This document shows positions 1-10,878 of a stretch of 64,000 nucleotides of DNA, piece after piece. Position 1 is the stretch's first letter. Every line of letters begins with the position of its first letter. Below the pieces are notes generated by a model that did not search any database, was not told the DNA's origin, and saw nothing but the letters and a program-made list of their open reading frames with translations. Source of the DNA: Cynocephalus volans (taxonomy: Eukaryota; Chordata; Mammalia; Dermoptera; Cynocephalidae); contig NC_084468.1 of NCBI RefSeq assembly GCF_027409185.1, positions 48,795,001 to 48,859,000 of the forward strand, given 5' to 3'. The translations under genes were made by a program, and so were the position numbers.

Positions 1-666
1 TGGCATTCATCCCTGCAGCTGCCATAGATGGATTTTTTGAGAACATGGGAATTCAAGTGTCTCTGTGTGGAGTAGAGGGAACATGGCAGCTGTTTCTCTC
101 CAGGAACTGAATCCAGTAATGGGAGCAGACAGTGATAGTGAGAATTGGAAGGAAGTACATAAAATGGTTGTTGAAAGTGCCTACAAAGTCATCAAACTAA
201 AAGGATACACCAGCTGGACCACTGAATTAAGTGTGGCTGATCTCATTGAATCCGTATTGAAAAATCTACCCAGGATTCATCCAGTGTCAACAGTGGTGAA
301 GGGGATGCATGGCATTGAGAATGAAGTCTTCCTGAGCCTTCCAAGTATCCTCATTGCTCAGGGATTAACCAGTGTTATCAGCCAGAAGCTGAAGAATGAT
401 GAGGTTGCTCTTCTCAAGAAAAGTGCAGATACTCTGTTGGACATCAAGAAGGAACTAAAAAAAACCTGTGACCACTGAATTCTAGGCTGGTAGAAATTTA
501 AAAACTACTACGTGATTAAACGTGAGCCTTTAGCTTTCATTCATATACATGGATCAGTTTGGTTTTATCTTCATTAATATGTGAATTTGGTCTCACAGAA
601 TTAAAGTCCATGCTTGGTTTAATGCTTGCAAAATGAGCCCTTAAATAAAATTAAGTATTGTAGTGT
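1..666 (+). pseudogene. LDHB: Processed pseudogene of lactate dehydrogenase B (3' part)
   Basis: LDHB makes the heart-type subunit of cytosolic lactate dehydrogenase, which interconverts pyruvate and lactate. The window opens inside the coding sequence. The reading frame from base 2 still resembles the LDH segment around the substrate-binding GIHP region, but has a stop at 38-40 and then shifts. From about 83 to 471 a second frame reads LDHB-like sequence, including [21 protein letters not shown] and SADTL. It matches LDHB rather than LDHA ([16 protein letters not shown]). An insertion in the A-run near 457-464 shifts the frame past the expected stop at 469-471, so the ORF ends at 478. The 3' UTR is LDHB-like, with AATAAA at 644-649 and an 18-nt A-run at 667-684. 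No introns are present, as expected for an L1-mobilised mRNA copy. The 5' part lies outside the window. Not functional. Confidence 0.93.
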
Positions 667-684
667 AAAAAAAAAAAAAAAAAA
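667..684 (+). other. Poly(A) tail of the LDHB retrocopy
   Basis: An uninterrupted run of 18 A lies 17 bases after an AATAAA signal and closes the LDHB-like 3' UTR. It marks the 3' end of the retrocopy. Sequence after it is L1-like, so the retrocopy landed in, or beside, an older L1. Confidence 0.9.
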
Positions 685-2462
685 TTCTATTGGCATTTCT
701 CACGGAAGTAGAAACAATAATCCTAAAATTCATATGGAATAAGAAAAGACCCAAATAGCCAAATCAGTCTTGAGGAAAGCTGGAGGCATAAAGCAACCTA
801 CTTCCAAAATCTACTACAAAGCTATAGAAATCTAATAAGATGCTATAGTAATCAAAACAGTATTGTACTGGCATAAATATAGACATGAGTATAGACAAAT
901 GGAAGAGAATAGAAAACCTGGAAATAAATCCATGCAGTTACAGTAATTGAAATTCAACAATGGAGCAGAAATATAAAATGGAGAAAGGATAGTCTCTTCT
1001 ATAAATGGTATTGGGAAAACTGGATATCAATATGCAGAAGAATAATATTAGACCTTCATTTCACATCATATACAAAAATCAACTGAAAATGGATTGAAGA
1101 CTTAAACAAAAGACCTGACACTATAAAACTACTAGAAGAAAACAAGGGGCAAAATCTCCACAACATAGGCTTGGGCAACAGTTTTTTAAGTATGATCCCA
1201 AATGAAAAGGCAACCAAAGCAAAAAACAACAAATGGGATTATGTCAAACTAAAAAGCTTCTGCACTGCAAAGGAAACAACAGAGAAAAGAGACAATTTAT
1301 GGAGTGAGAGAAAATATTTGAGAACCATACATCTCATAAAGGGTTAATATCCAAAATATGTAAGGAATTCAACTCAACAAGAAAATGAATTACCCAATTA
1401 AAAAAAAGGAGCAAAAGACCTAAGTAGACATTTCTTAAAAGAAGACATAAAATAGCTAACAGGTATATAAAAAAGTGCTCAATGTCACTAGTCATCAGGA
1501 AAATGCAAATCAAAAGCACACTGTGATATCCCTGCAGACCTGTTAGAATGACTATTATCAAAAAGAGAAAAGATAACAAGTGTTGTTGAGGATGTGGAGA
1601 AAAGGGACTTAACACTGTTGGTGAGAATGTAAATTGGCACAGCCATATAGAAAATTGTGTGGAGGTTCCTCAAAAAGTTAAAAATAAAGCTACAATGTGG
1701 TCCAATAATCACATTTCTGGATATATATTGAAAGGAAATGAAATCAGTATGTGGAAAAGATATCTGCACTCCCATATTTCTTGCATCTTTATTCACAATT
1801 GCCAAAATATGGAATCAACCTAAGTATCTAAATGTCCATTGATGAACAAATGGGTAAAGTAAATTGACACACACATGCATACATACACACGGGAATACTA
1901 TTCAGCCTTATAAAAGAAGGAGTCCTGTCATTTACAACAATATGGATGAACCTGGAGAACATTAAGCTAAGTGAAATAAGCCAGGCACAGAAGGACAAAT
2001 ACTCCATGTTCTCTCTTGCATGTGGAATCTAAGAAACTCACACTCAAAGAAGAGAGTAGAACAGTGGTTGCCGGGGGTGGGGGCTGGTGCAATGAGAAGA
2101 ATTTGGTTAAAGGTTACAAAGTTTCACTTATGCAAGATAAATAAATTCTGGACACATAATGTATAGCACCATGACTATCGTCAATAACACTTAATTGTAT
2201 ACTTCACATTTGCTACAAGAGTAGATCATAAATGTTCTCACCACAAAATATGAAGTGGTATACTATGTGAGGTAATGGATATGTTAATTAGCCTGATTGT
2301 GTTAATCATTTTATCATGTATACTTATACATGGGTACTTCAAAAAAGTGGAAAGATTCATGTTATTTTTTAATTCTACTTTCCACAAACTTTTTGAAGTA
2401 GCATTGGATTAAAACATCACATTGTACACCTTAAATATATACATTTTTTTTGTCAATTGTCC
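685..2462 (+). mobile_element. Old L1 fragment, ORF2 3' part and 3' UTR
   Basis: The sequence matches the C-terminal part of mammalian L1 ORF2 (segments for the 'ITKTV', 'MEYYSA' and 'ERIILSE' type regions are recognisable in translation, broken by many stops) and runs into an old L1 3' UTR ending near 2462. No ORF of useful length survives on the plus strand. The minus-strand ORFs at 1334-1805 are antisense shadows. Many substitutions suggest an L1M-type age class. A mariner-type MITE sits in the 3' UTR at about 2329-2402. The 5' end is truncated or lies beyond the LDHB retrocopy. Confidence 0.85.
2329..2402. mobile_element. Mariner-derived MITE, copy 1
   Basis: A near-palindromic element of about 75 bp: one end reads GGGTACTTCAAAAAAGT and the other ACTTTTTGAAGTA, its inverted complement, around a core with TTTTTTAATTC. 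It interrupts an otherwise recognisable L1 3' UTR. Two related copies lie at 49756-49839 and 50403-50482. The ends resemble the cecropia/Hsmar2-type mariner inverted repeats; the exact family is inferred. Confidence 0.7.
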
Positions 2463-3029
2463 TTCAGTATAGCTTAGAAAGAAAGTCAATTCATTCACAA
2501 AGAAAATCAGAAAACAAAGTCCCAAAGAAGGTCAAAATAATTTTGTACTAAAAAAAAATTAAGGTAAATGAAGCCCATATTAACCGAAATAAAATTTCAA
2601 CCTAGAATGTAACTTGTTTTAAATGATAATATTTCTTGGTGTGCCCATAGAAATAAAATATTTTGGAAATGTATAAACTATAAGTGAAGTGATACAACTT
2701 ATATGGATTTGTTATTTGTAAACAATTAAAAACTGGAGAATTCCTGCTAAAAATATGATCATTTCAGTTCTAGAGTAGTTGACATGTAGCACACTTTTAG
2801 GCAGTAATTAGCCAGCAGATTCATTTGACTGTATAAACTGCTTCTAGTTAGAGAAAACAAAATGTATCATACAAAAGTATCATATACTTTCTAAAATAAA
2901 AAATAGAATACTTAGAACTATGAAGATAAGGCTGGTTAGAAACCATCATTGTGCTATACTTTAAAAAGATATGTGGATAAGTCAGAATAGTTTTTTGATT
3001 TTTGTTTTGTTTTGTTTTTAAGGCTATGA
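2463..3029. other. Unassigned AT-rich intergenic DNA
   Basis: I see no gene or clear repeat here beyond short A/T runs. A (TTTTG)n-like patch at about 2998-3018 precedes the MIR. Confidence 0.5.
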
Positions 3030-3240
3030 ATCTTGAAATCCCAGGTATCTGAATTTGAATTCTAGCTCCACTACTTTCTAGTTGTGTGACTTAGCTGCAT
3101 TATTTAACCTCTTTAAATATCAAATTGATCATCTGTAAATGAGATACAATAACATATTTTTCAAAAATTGGTTGTGAGAGTTAACACATATGCCCGAATA
3201 TAGTCAGAGCTCAGTAAATGTCAACTTTGCTCCATTGTCT
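3030..3240 (+). repeat. MIR SINE relic
   Basis: The order of motifs is that of MIR in sense: an exact-cause 'tagctccactact' segment, 'gtgtgact', 'taacctcttt', 'catctgtaaatgag' and a tail ending 'ctcagtaaatg'. Divergence is high, as expected for this ancient SINE. Confidence 0.8.
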
Positions 3241-3279
3241 GCTAATCAAATCTGTTATATCATAAAGTTGTGAATATTT

Positions 3280-5030
3280 GCATTTATGTACAAGTATAAA
3301 CTAGTAAACCACCACTCAGATCAAAGTACAGTAGTTGAATATTTCCAACACCCAAAATGCTCTTTCATGCTTCCTCTTGATTGATATACACTTAAGGATA
3401 ACCGCTATTTTGTTTTATTGATTTATTTATTTTTATATATTTAAAGTATGATATATATTAAACTGACAGATTTTATATATAACGTCAATTGACCTACAGG
3501 ACGCAATATTTGTTGTTTCTATAAATGAAATCATTTCGATGTGTTTAAACTGGTTATCCACATGATGATAAGTGCCATTTTAATCTCTATCATCATAGAT
3601 TGATTTTGCCTACTTTGGACTTCATATTATTATAGTGTTTTTTCCTGTTTCTGGCTTCCTTAACTCAGTCTCATGTATCTGAGATGTATCCATGTTTTTG
3701 TCCTGTATCAATAGTTTTTATTTTTTTTATTGTTGACGATTTGCATTTGTACATTCTACTACTATTGAATATTTGGGGTTTTTTCAGCTTTTGATTTTTT
3801 GTAAATGACACTGCCACGAATATTCTTAGCAGTCTGGTACACACTTTTTGATGTTCAAAAGCACTCATTTCTTAAATACGTACACATTTACAGTCATAGG
3901 ATGTGTGTGTGTGTGTGTGTGTGTGTGCATGTGATTGTAATAGATACTGTCAAGCTGTTTTCCAAAATGTATGTAACAGTTTACAATCCCATCAGAAATG
4001 TAGAGCTCCACTTTCTCTATATCCTCATCAATAATTGATATCAATCAGTGTTGGTACTGTGAATAAAATAAAGATATGTCTATGTATAATTTAGCCATTC
4101 TAGTGGGAATGTAGTGTCTCATAATTTTAATTTGCATTTCTGTGCTAACTAATAATAATTAGTATATGTTCACTTGTTTATTAGCCATTTGCTTATCATT
4201 TTTGATGATGTTCCTTTTCAAATATTTTGCTCATTTTGAAAACTAGGGTTTTAGTTTTTCATTGATTTATAGAATTCTGAGCTGTCTTTTGTTGTACATT
4301 TAAATTGGGAATGTCTTCTCCCAATCTGTATTGTTCCTGTCATCCATTTATAGATGTATTTTTCATGGCAGAACTTTTCACTTTATCATTTTTTTTGGTT
4401 AATAGTGAATGTGCTTGTGTCTTGTTTCAGAAATTTTGCCTATTCAAGATCAAGAAGATACTGTTCTCATGTTTCCTTCTGGAAGTTTTTGTTTTGGTTT
4501 TGCATTTAGGACTATGATCTATCTCAAATTACTTTTGTGCATGGTGTGAGGTAAAGGTCAATTTCATGATTTTTTTCTTATGGGTATCTAATAGACCAGC
4601 ACCGTCTGTTGAAAGATTGCCCTTTCAGTCTGAATTTCAGTGGTACTTTGTCATGAATTGTGTTACCTTATATGTGTGAGTATATTTCTGGATGCTACAT
4701 TTATGTTCTATTAATCTCTTTGTGCACAAATTTTTATTATAATTTTGTTCAATTTGGTGTCAATTGTGTTTGTGATCTTAAGATTTTTTCAATAAAATAA
4801 GTACAGATATAATTTTGGAACTACTGGGTGATAAAATTGTTCTTTTTCTGAAGAACACAATGGTCGCTTATTGTCAAAGTCTGCTTAATTTCCTAAAGAA
4901 TCACAAATTCAGAATCAAAAGGGATTTTTCTGCAGTGGTTTCATGTATTGATCTGTCAGTATCTATTTTAGTAGACTTCAATTTCAAGCCAGTCTCTATT
5001 TTTATTTGTTTATTTATGCATTCATTCACT
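3280..5030 (-). mobile_element. Old antisense L1 (L1M-type) ORF2 and 3' region
   Basis: Read on the minus strand this is a decayed L1. On the plus strand the familiar antisense phrases appear in order, such as the 'gtttacaatcccat' and 'ttagccattctagtgggaatgtag' type segments and 'cctcatcaataattg'. A (GT)n microsatellite interrupts it at 3902-3927. Short ORFs at 3805-4038, 4305-4517 and 4815-5036 are chance reading frames across it. The 5' boundary near 5030 is approximate. Confidence 0.75.
3902..3927. repeat. (TG)n microsatellite
   Basis: Thirteen uninterrupted TG units inside the antisense L1. Confidence 0.95.
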
Positions 5031-5867
5031 GTTTGAGAACTACTGTGAGTGTCTTCCATATATTAATCCAGATACTGAAACATGACATGTACATGCATAT
5101 ACTATTGATTTGGACCAAACTGAAGCAGAACCCAAGGGACAAGGACCATACAAATAGAAGTAGGAATGGGTTAGGTTGAGGAGCAAGGAATGGATTCTGG
5201 GGGTGGGATCTATGGCCCACAAGAGAGACTAAAATTTGCATCATAAGTCATTCTTGGCTATGGAAATACTGATAAATAATGGATACAGGTTTCTGATTCT
5301 GGGGATTTTTTTTCTTCTGAGAAAGACCCCTTAATATAGACTGACTGACTTAATGAGCCATGTTATCCCATTTAAATTCAATTATTAAATAATATTATTT
5401 AGACAGAAGATTGTTGTTTTAGAACATGTCTGACATTACAGTATTCCCACAGGGGGGAAAAAATAGTCAAATCTACTCAAAATACTATTAAAAATGAACT
5501 ATAAGTAAGAGTTGTTTTTCATTTTTTAAAAAGAAAATGCAGGTTATTTAATAATGGATTCTGTCAGCTTTGGGTAGTCTTTTATCACAGGATTCAAAGG
5601 AAGATTTTTTTTGAAACACAGCTTTGTTGGGACATAAAAACACAAGTTGGCTAAAGCCAACAAGTTTGCTACAGTGGCTTAGTTCAGAATATAGAAAGAA
5701 ATAGGAGGCTTTCTCCATTGCAATGAACAGCTACCAAAGCCTGCCTCCTCCTTTTTAGTGTAGTGTGTGTTGAGCATTACATTTCTTTCCGCCAAGATAG
5801 CGTTAACTGTATTTTTTTTTTTATTAAATTCAAAGACTTTGTTTTCTACAGTGTCATGTTTAGTCCT
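5031..5867. other. Unassigned intergenic DNA
   Basis: No convincing gene or repeat family is visible. Overlapping minus-strand ORFs of 60-72 codons at 5026-5244 lack any recognisable domain. T-rich runs occur at about 5811-5822. Confidence 0.5.
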
Positions 5868-6285
5868 TGTATTAGTCTGTTTATGTTGTTTGTAACAAAA
5901 TACCTGGAACTGAGTAATTTCTAAGAAAATGAAATTTATTGCTTACAGTTTCAGAGGCCAGGAAGTCCAAAGTCCAGGGAACACATCTGGTGAAGATTTT
6001 CTTTGGCGGTGACCTCAATGATGGCAAGTTATCACATTGTGGAAATGGCGGAGCAGAGAGAGCAAGAGACTAAGATCTTCATTCTCTCTCTTTTTAAAGC
6101 CCTCCCGGCCATACCCATAGCCACCATTTTTAATCCATTCACTACAGCAGGTTTCTACAGTTTAATCACCTCTTCAAGGCTCTACCTTTCAATTACGGTA
6201 GTAGGATTTCCCGCCCTCTTTACACTGTCACAGTGGGTACTAAGTTTGAGGGAGAGAGTAAACTGGGAGGTTAAATGTGAATAAT
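5868..6285 (-). mobile_element. MST-like ERVL-MaLR solo LTR, full length
   Basis: The minus strand reads as a MaLR LTR of about 418 bp: a 'ggtgattaa' and 'gagggctttaaaa' middle part, a 'ccagatgtg...ggactttggacttcc' block, then 'gcaataaatttc' and a 3' end in 'actaatac'. It closely parallels the two LTR halves at 33953-34120 and 39403-39664, so all three are one family. No internal proviral sequence adjoins it. The plus-strand ORF at 6003-6284 is a chance frame across the LTR. Confidence 0.85.
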
Positions 6286-6289
6286 AAAA

Positions 6290-7199
6290 CTATTTCTCAG
6301 TAAAAGGATTGGATATGTGGCAAAGGCAATGGCCAATAAGAATGGTGGTCATGAACTCTGTATAATATTCTGAAGGTTTCTTTTTCACATTTTCCTTTCC
6401 CCAAATCAATCAAACAAATAGACAAATGAACAAACAGGATTTTAGTATTTTGAATCAGTTGTTTAAGTTCTTAAGAAACAATACTCAACAGAATAGTTCA
6501 GCCTTCATAAAATAGATCGTTAGCATTGTCCTAAAGCAGCATAGGAATGAAAGAACCAAAAATATATCAGTTGGCCAATTAACTGATGGCTGTTTTCTTG
6601 GTATAAAATAATCTAACAGGTTTTTAAAGATATAAATTAGACTATTTCCTGTTATCATTCCAAGTGGATTGGAATGATACTGAATTTTGACACCTTTGTA
6701 ATTATGTTATTTCTACCAATTTATTCTATTTCAGCATATTGCAGATAGAATCTTGATGCAACTAGTTTGCTATAAAAATAGCAACTTCCCAAATATTTAG
6801 CACCTTTGCTATTAAACATAATGCCCAGAATACCACTACCCATAATGCGTCTGTTCTCAGGAAATATATCTTCTTCTTCAAAACTTTTTTGCTCCGTAAT
6901 TAACACTGCTGGTCAAAGAAACATATTTTACAGCAGCATCTGGTGGAGTCTTGACTTTAAAAAATTTTTTTTCTATTGCCCCACAAGTCAGTTTTAATAT
7001 GCATTAGGGAGTCACAAAAGACATTTATACACCATACACTTAGTCAGTCAGGTTGCTGGCAGAAAACAGAAGGCACACTTGGGGTTAACTGAAAATTCAA
7101 GGGTTAACTGATAACAGTTAAAAAGAAGGGACTGGTTAAATAGAAGTAGTCGGAGTTTTTTATTTTTAGGCAATTATTCTTTTTTAAAAAGCAATTTTT
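6290..7199. other. Unassigned AT-rich intergenic DNA
   Basis: No recognisable gene. Short ORFs at 6721-6906 (-) and 6806-6997 (+) overlap on opposite strands and show no domain. Confidence 0.45.
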
Positions 7200-7390
7200 A
7201 AAAACAGTTTAAAAAATTTTCATTGAAACATAATTGATTGTACATATATGTGGGGTATGGCATTGAATATCAATACCTGTGTACAATATGTGATGCTCAA
7301 GTCAGAATAATTAGTATATTCTACATTATACATTGTAATCTTTTTTTGTGGCCCTTTACCAATTTCTTGCTTCTCTTAACTCTGCCTACA
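7200..7390 (-). mobile_element. L1 3' UTR fragment
   Basis: In antisense this resembles the L1 3' end seen again near 57835 and 51400: 'attgtacatatatgtggggta', then 'gtgatg', and finally 'gtggccctttaccaat'. It is cut at about 7388 by the left arm of a perfect inverted repeat. Confidence 0.65.
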
Positions 7391-7430
7391 ATTAGTGAGA
7401 AATTTTAGGCAGAGTTAAGAGAAGCAAGAA
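7364..7430. repeat. Perfect 25-bp inverted repeat with 17-nt spacer
   Basis: The arm at 7364-7388 (TTCTTGCTTCTCTTAACTCT and 5 more bases) is the exact reverse complement of 7406-7430; the spacer is 7389-7405. It sits at the truncated edge of the L1 fragment, so it may be a fold-back made during the insertion. Low decay compared with the neighbouring L1 suggests it is fairly recent or was repaired. Confidence 0.95.
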
Positions 7431-8335
7431 GGGATGGTGAAGCATTCAGAGCCCCCCAACAATGGAAAGTCATTACTGTTCCAAAATTGGGTAAGAGTAG
7501 AAAGTGGTAGGATCAGAACCCAGTGGTAGCTGTAGCAGTGGAAAATGGGTTGCCCAATAGTAACTGTGGAGATACAGAGAGGAACAGCTACTGTCAAAAC
7601 CATGGCTTGGGACAGTTGAAGATGAGGTGTGGTGGCAGTCAGTACCTGATAACTTTGTCTCTTAACCCTGCTTTCCTGGTAGTACTTTCTTTTGGTGGAA
7701 ACCAACAAGATGCCAGAGGGCAAGAGATTCCAAGTGATATAGTTCTGGGGCAAAGATCAGGGCACAAAATTTATTCAGAGTGATAAAAGTAAATTGTGAA
7801 CAAACAGTATAGTCCACTGTTTTTTTTTTTTTTTTCAATTAGCCTTCTTTCCTGTTCTTTATTTAAATGGAAAAATCTGAAACACAAGGGAAAAAAAAAT
7901 GCCCAAACACAGGGGGAACACAGAGTCTTATTACCCACCTCGTTACCTTGGGGAGATGTCAATAAAGCTAGAATTTCACTAGGAACCTTAATTATAACAT
8001 TATTGAGCATCAGTGACTTTCATGTAAAGGACCAAGTATTGGGATGGATGGAAAGGAGAAAAATAACAATTAATATAAAACATAGTGGATCATAGCGCCC
8101 ACTTCTGCAGTGGATTCTAAGGCTTGAGTTATAAGGCTTGTTAAAAATTCTAGCTTTATTCTTTGATCACCAGTTTTACTTTCTGCTGACTTCAGTTGGT
8201 GAGTATTTTTTCTTGATGGGGGGACACAAGTCTTCACTCCTATAGAAGCAAGTCCCTAGGTGTCCTGTCTTGATTATGTTTCTTGTATATCTAGTAATAG
8301 AATGGCTATACTAACCTGACAGAGTGAGTTACCTG
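7431..8335. other. Unassigned DNA, possible LTR-like part
   Basis: Mid-GC stretch at 7431-7760 with overlapping ORFs on both strands (7415-7753 -, 7523-7783 +) that lack domains; it could be an LTR-type repeat that I cannot name. A T-run lies at about 7819-7836. Nothing else supported. Confidence 0.4.
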
Positions 8336-10659
8336 GATTTCAAAGTTCTCAAAGCATACATCATCCTGATACCAAAACCAGGTAAAGATACAACCAAAAA
8401 AGAAAACTACAGGTCGATTTCCTTGATGAATATAGATGCAAAAATCCTCACTAAAATACTAGCAAACAGAATACAGCAACACATACGTAAAATTATTCAC
8501 CACGATCAAGTGGGATTCATCCCAGGAATGTAAGGTTGGTTCAACATATGCAAATCAATAAATATGATACACCATATTAATAAAATCAAACACAAGGACC
8601 ATATGGACATCTCTATAGATGCTGAAAAAGCATTTGATAAAGTTCAACATTCATTCATGACAAAACCCTCTATAAGTTAGGTATAGGTGGAAAGTATCTC
8701 AACATAATTAAGGCCATATATGATAAACCCACTACCAATATCATCCTGAATGGGGAAAAGCTGAAAGCGTTTCCTCTAAGAACAGGAACTAGACAAGGAT
8801 GCCCACTCTCACCACTCTTATTCAACATAGTGTTGGAAGTACTAGCCAGAGCAGTCAGAGAAGAGAAGGAAATAAAGGGCATCCAGATTGGAAAAGATGA
8901 AGTCAAACTGTCCCTGTTTGCAGATGACATGATCCTATATATTCAACAGCCTAAAGCCTCTACAAAAAAACTCTTGGAGTTGATAAATGATTTCAGCAAA
9001 GTAGCAGGTTACAAAATCAACACACAAAAATCAGTAGCATTTCTTTTCTCCAATAGTGAACATGCAGAAAGAGAAATCAAGAAAGCTTGCCTATTTACAA
9101 TAGCCACCAAAAAATAAAATACTTAGGAATTGAGTTAACCAAGGATGTGAAAAATCTCTATAATGAGAACTACAAACCACTGCTGAGAGAAATTAGAGAG
9201 GATATAAGAAGATGGAAAGATATCCCATGCCCTTGGATTGGAAAAATTAACATAGTGAAAATATCCATACTACCCAAAGTGATATACAAATTCAATGCAA
9301 TCCCCATCAAAATTCCAATGACATTTTTCTCAGAAATGGAAAGAACTATGAAGACATTTATCTGGAATAACAAAAGATGATGCATAGCCAAAGCAACACT
9401 GAGCAATAAAAATAAAGCTGGAGGCATAACACTACCTGACTTTAAACTATACTACAAAGCTATAATAACCAAAACAGTATGATACTGGCATAAAAACAGA
9501 CACACTGATCAATGGGATAGAATAGAGTATGCAGAAATCAACCCACACACCTACAGCTATCTGATCTTTAACAAAGGCACCAAGCCTATACACTGGGGAA
9601 GAGACTGCCTCTTCAGCAATTGTGCTGGGAGAACTGGATATCAATATGCAGGAGAATGAAACTAGATCCATACCTCTCACCATACACTAAAGTCAACTCA
9701 GAATGGATTAAAGAATTAAATATACACCCTGAAACAATAAAACTTCTTAAAGAAAACATAGGAGAAACACTTCAGGAAGCAGGACTGGACACAGACTTCA
9801 TGAATATGACCCCAAAAGCATGTGCAACCAAAGGAAAAATAAACAAATGGGATTATATCAAACTAAAAAGCTTCTGGAGAGCAAAAGAAACAATTAACAG
9901 AGTTAAAAGACAATCAACAGAGTGGGAGAAAATATTTGCAAAATATACATCTGACAACGGATTAATATCCAGAATATATAAGGAACTCAAACAACTTTAC
10001 AAGAAGAAAACAAGCAACCCAATTAAAAAATGGGCAAAAGAGCTAAATAGGCATTTCTCTAAGGAAGATATACAAATGGCCAACAGACATATGAAAAAAT
10101 GCTCAACATCACTCAGCATTCGGGAAATGCAAATCAAAACCACACTGAGATACCATCCAACCCCAGTTAGGATGGCTAAAATCCAAAAGACTCTGAACGA
10201 TAAATGCTGGCCAGGTTGCGGAGAAAAAGGAACTCTCATACATTGTTGGTGGGACTGCAAAATGGTGCAGCCTCTATGGAAAATGGTATGGAGGTTCCTC
10301 AAACAATTGCAGATAGATCTACCATATGACCCAGCTATCCCACTGTTGGGAATATACCCAGAGGAATGGAAATCATCAAGTCGAAGGTATACCTGTTCCC
10401 CAATGTTCATCGCAGCACTCTTTACAATAGCCAAGAGTTGGAACCAGCCCAAATGTCCATCATCAGATGAGTGGATACGGAAAATGTGGTACATCTACAC
10501 AATGGAATACTACTCAGCTATAAAAAAGAATGAAATACTGCCATTTGCAGCAACATGGATGGACCTAGAGAGAATTATATTAAGTGAAACACGTCAAGCA
10601 GAGAAAGAGAAATACCACATGTTCTCACTTATTGGTGGGAGCTAAAAATAAATAAATAA

Positions 10660-10705
<46 letters not shown>

Positions 10706-10878
10706 CTGGGGGGTGGGGGGAAGAGACATAGCAATTGCTATTCCTTGAAGTTGCTACAACAAGCAAACAGAAAGGACATTGCTGGGAGGGAGGAGGGAGG
10801 GAGGTTTCTGTAATGAGCCACAATAATCAACCACATTGTATATCGACAAAATAAAATAAAATATAAAAAATAAAAACC
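8336..10878 (+). mobile_element. Young L1, 5'-truncated in ORF2 (copy A)
   Basis: L1 ORF2 encodes an endonuclease-reverse transcriptase that copies L1 RNA into the genome. This copy starts inside the reverse transcriptase. ORF pieces are at 8324-8533 (ends at a nonsense codon after FIPGM), 8830-9117 (with the catalytic FADD at 8917-8928), 9087-9380 and 9620-10645 (341 codons). The last contains the C-terminal Cys-rich motif CX3CX7HX4C at 10205-10258 and ends at the normal LIGGS C-terminus. Frameshifts at about 8650 and 9112 and a stop at 9378-9380 inactivate it. The 3' UTR holds (CA)n at 10663-10702, a G-rich tract, and an A-rich tail. The long minus-strand ORF 9997-10494 is its antisense shadow. 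Confidence 0.95.
10663..10702. repeat. (CA)n microsatellite in L1 3' UTR
   Basis: Twenty CA units about 18 nt after the ORF2 stop. The same position in L1 copy B (44610) also carries a CA tract, so it was probably present in the source element. Confidence 0.95.

Noticed and set aside
9997..10494. 165-codon minus-strand ORF (also at 43944-44441)
   Set aside because: Exact antisense of L1 ORF2; conserved only because the L1 copies are related.
9620..10645. 341-codon ORF as a host gene
   Set aside because: It is the C-terminal part of L1 ORF2, with an almost identical partner at 43603-44592.
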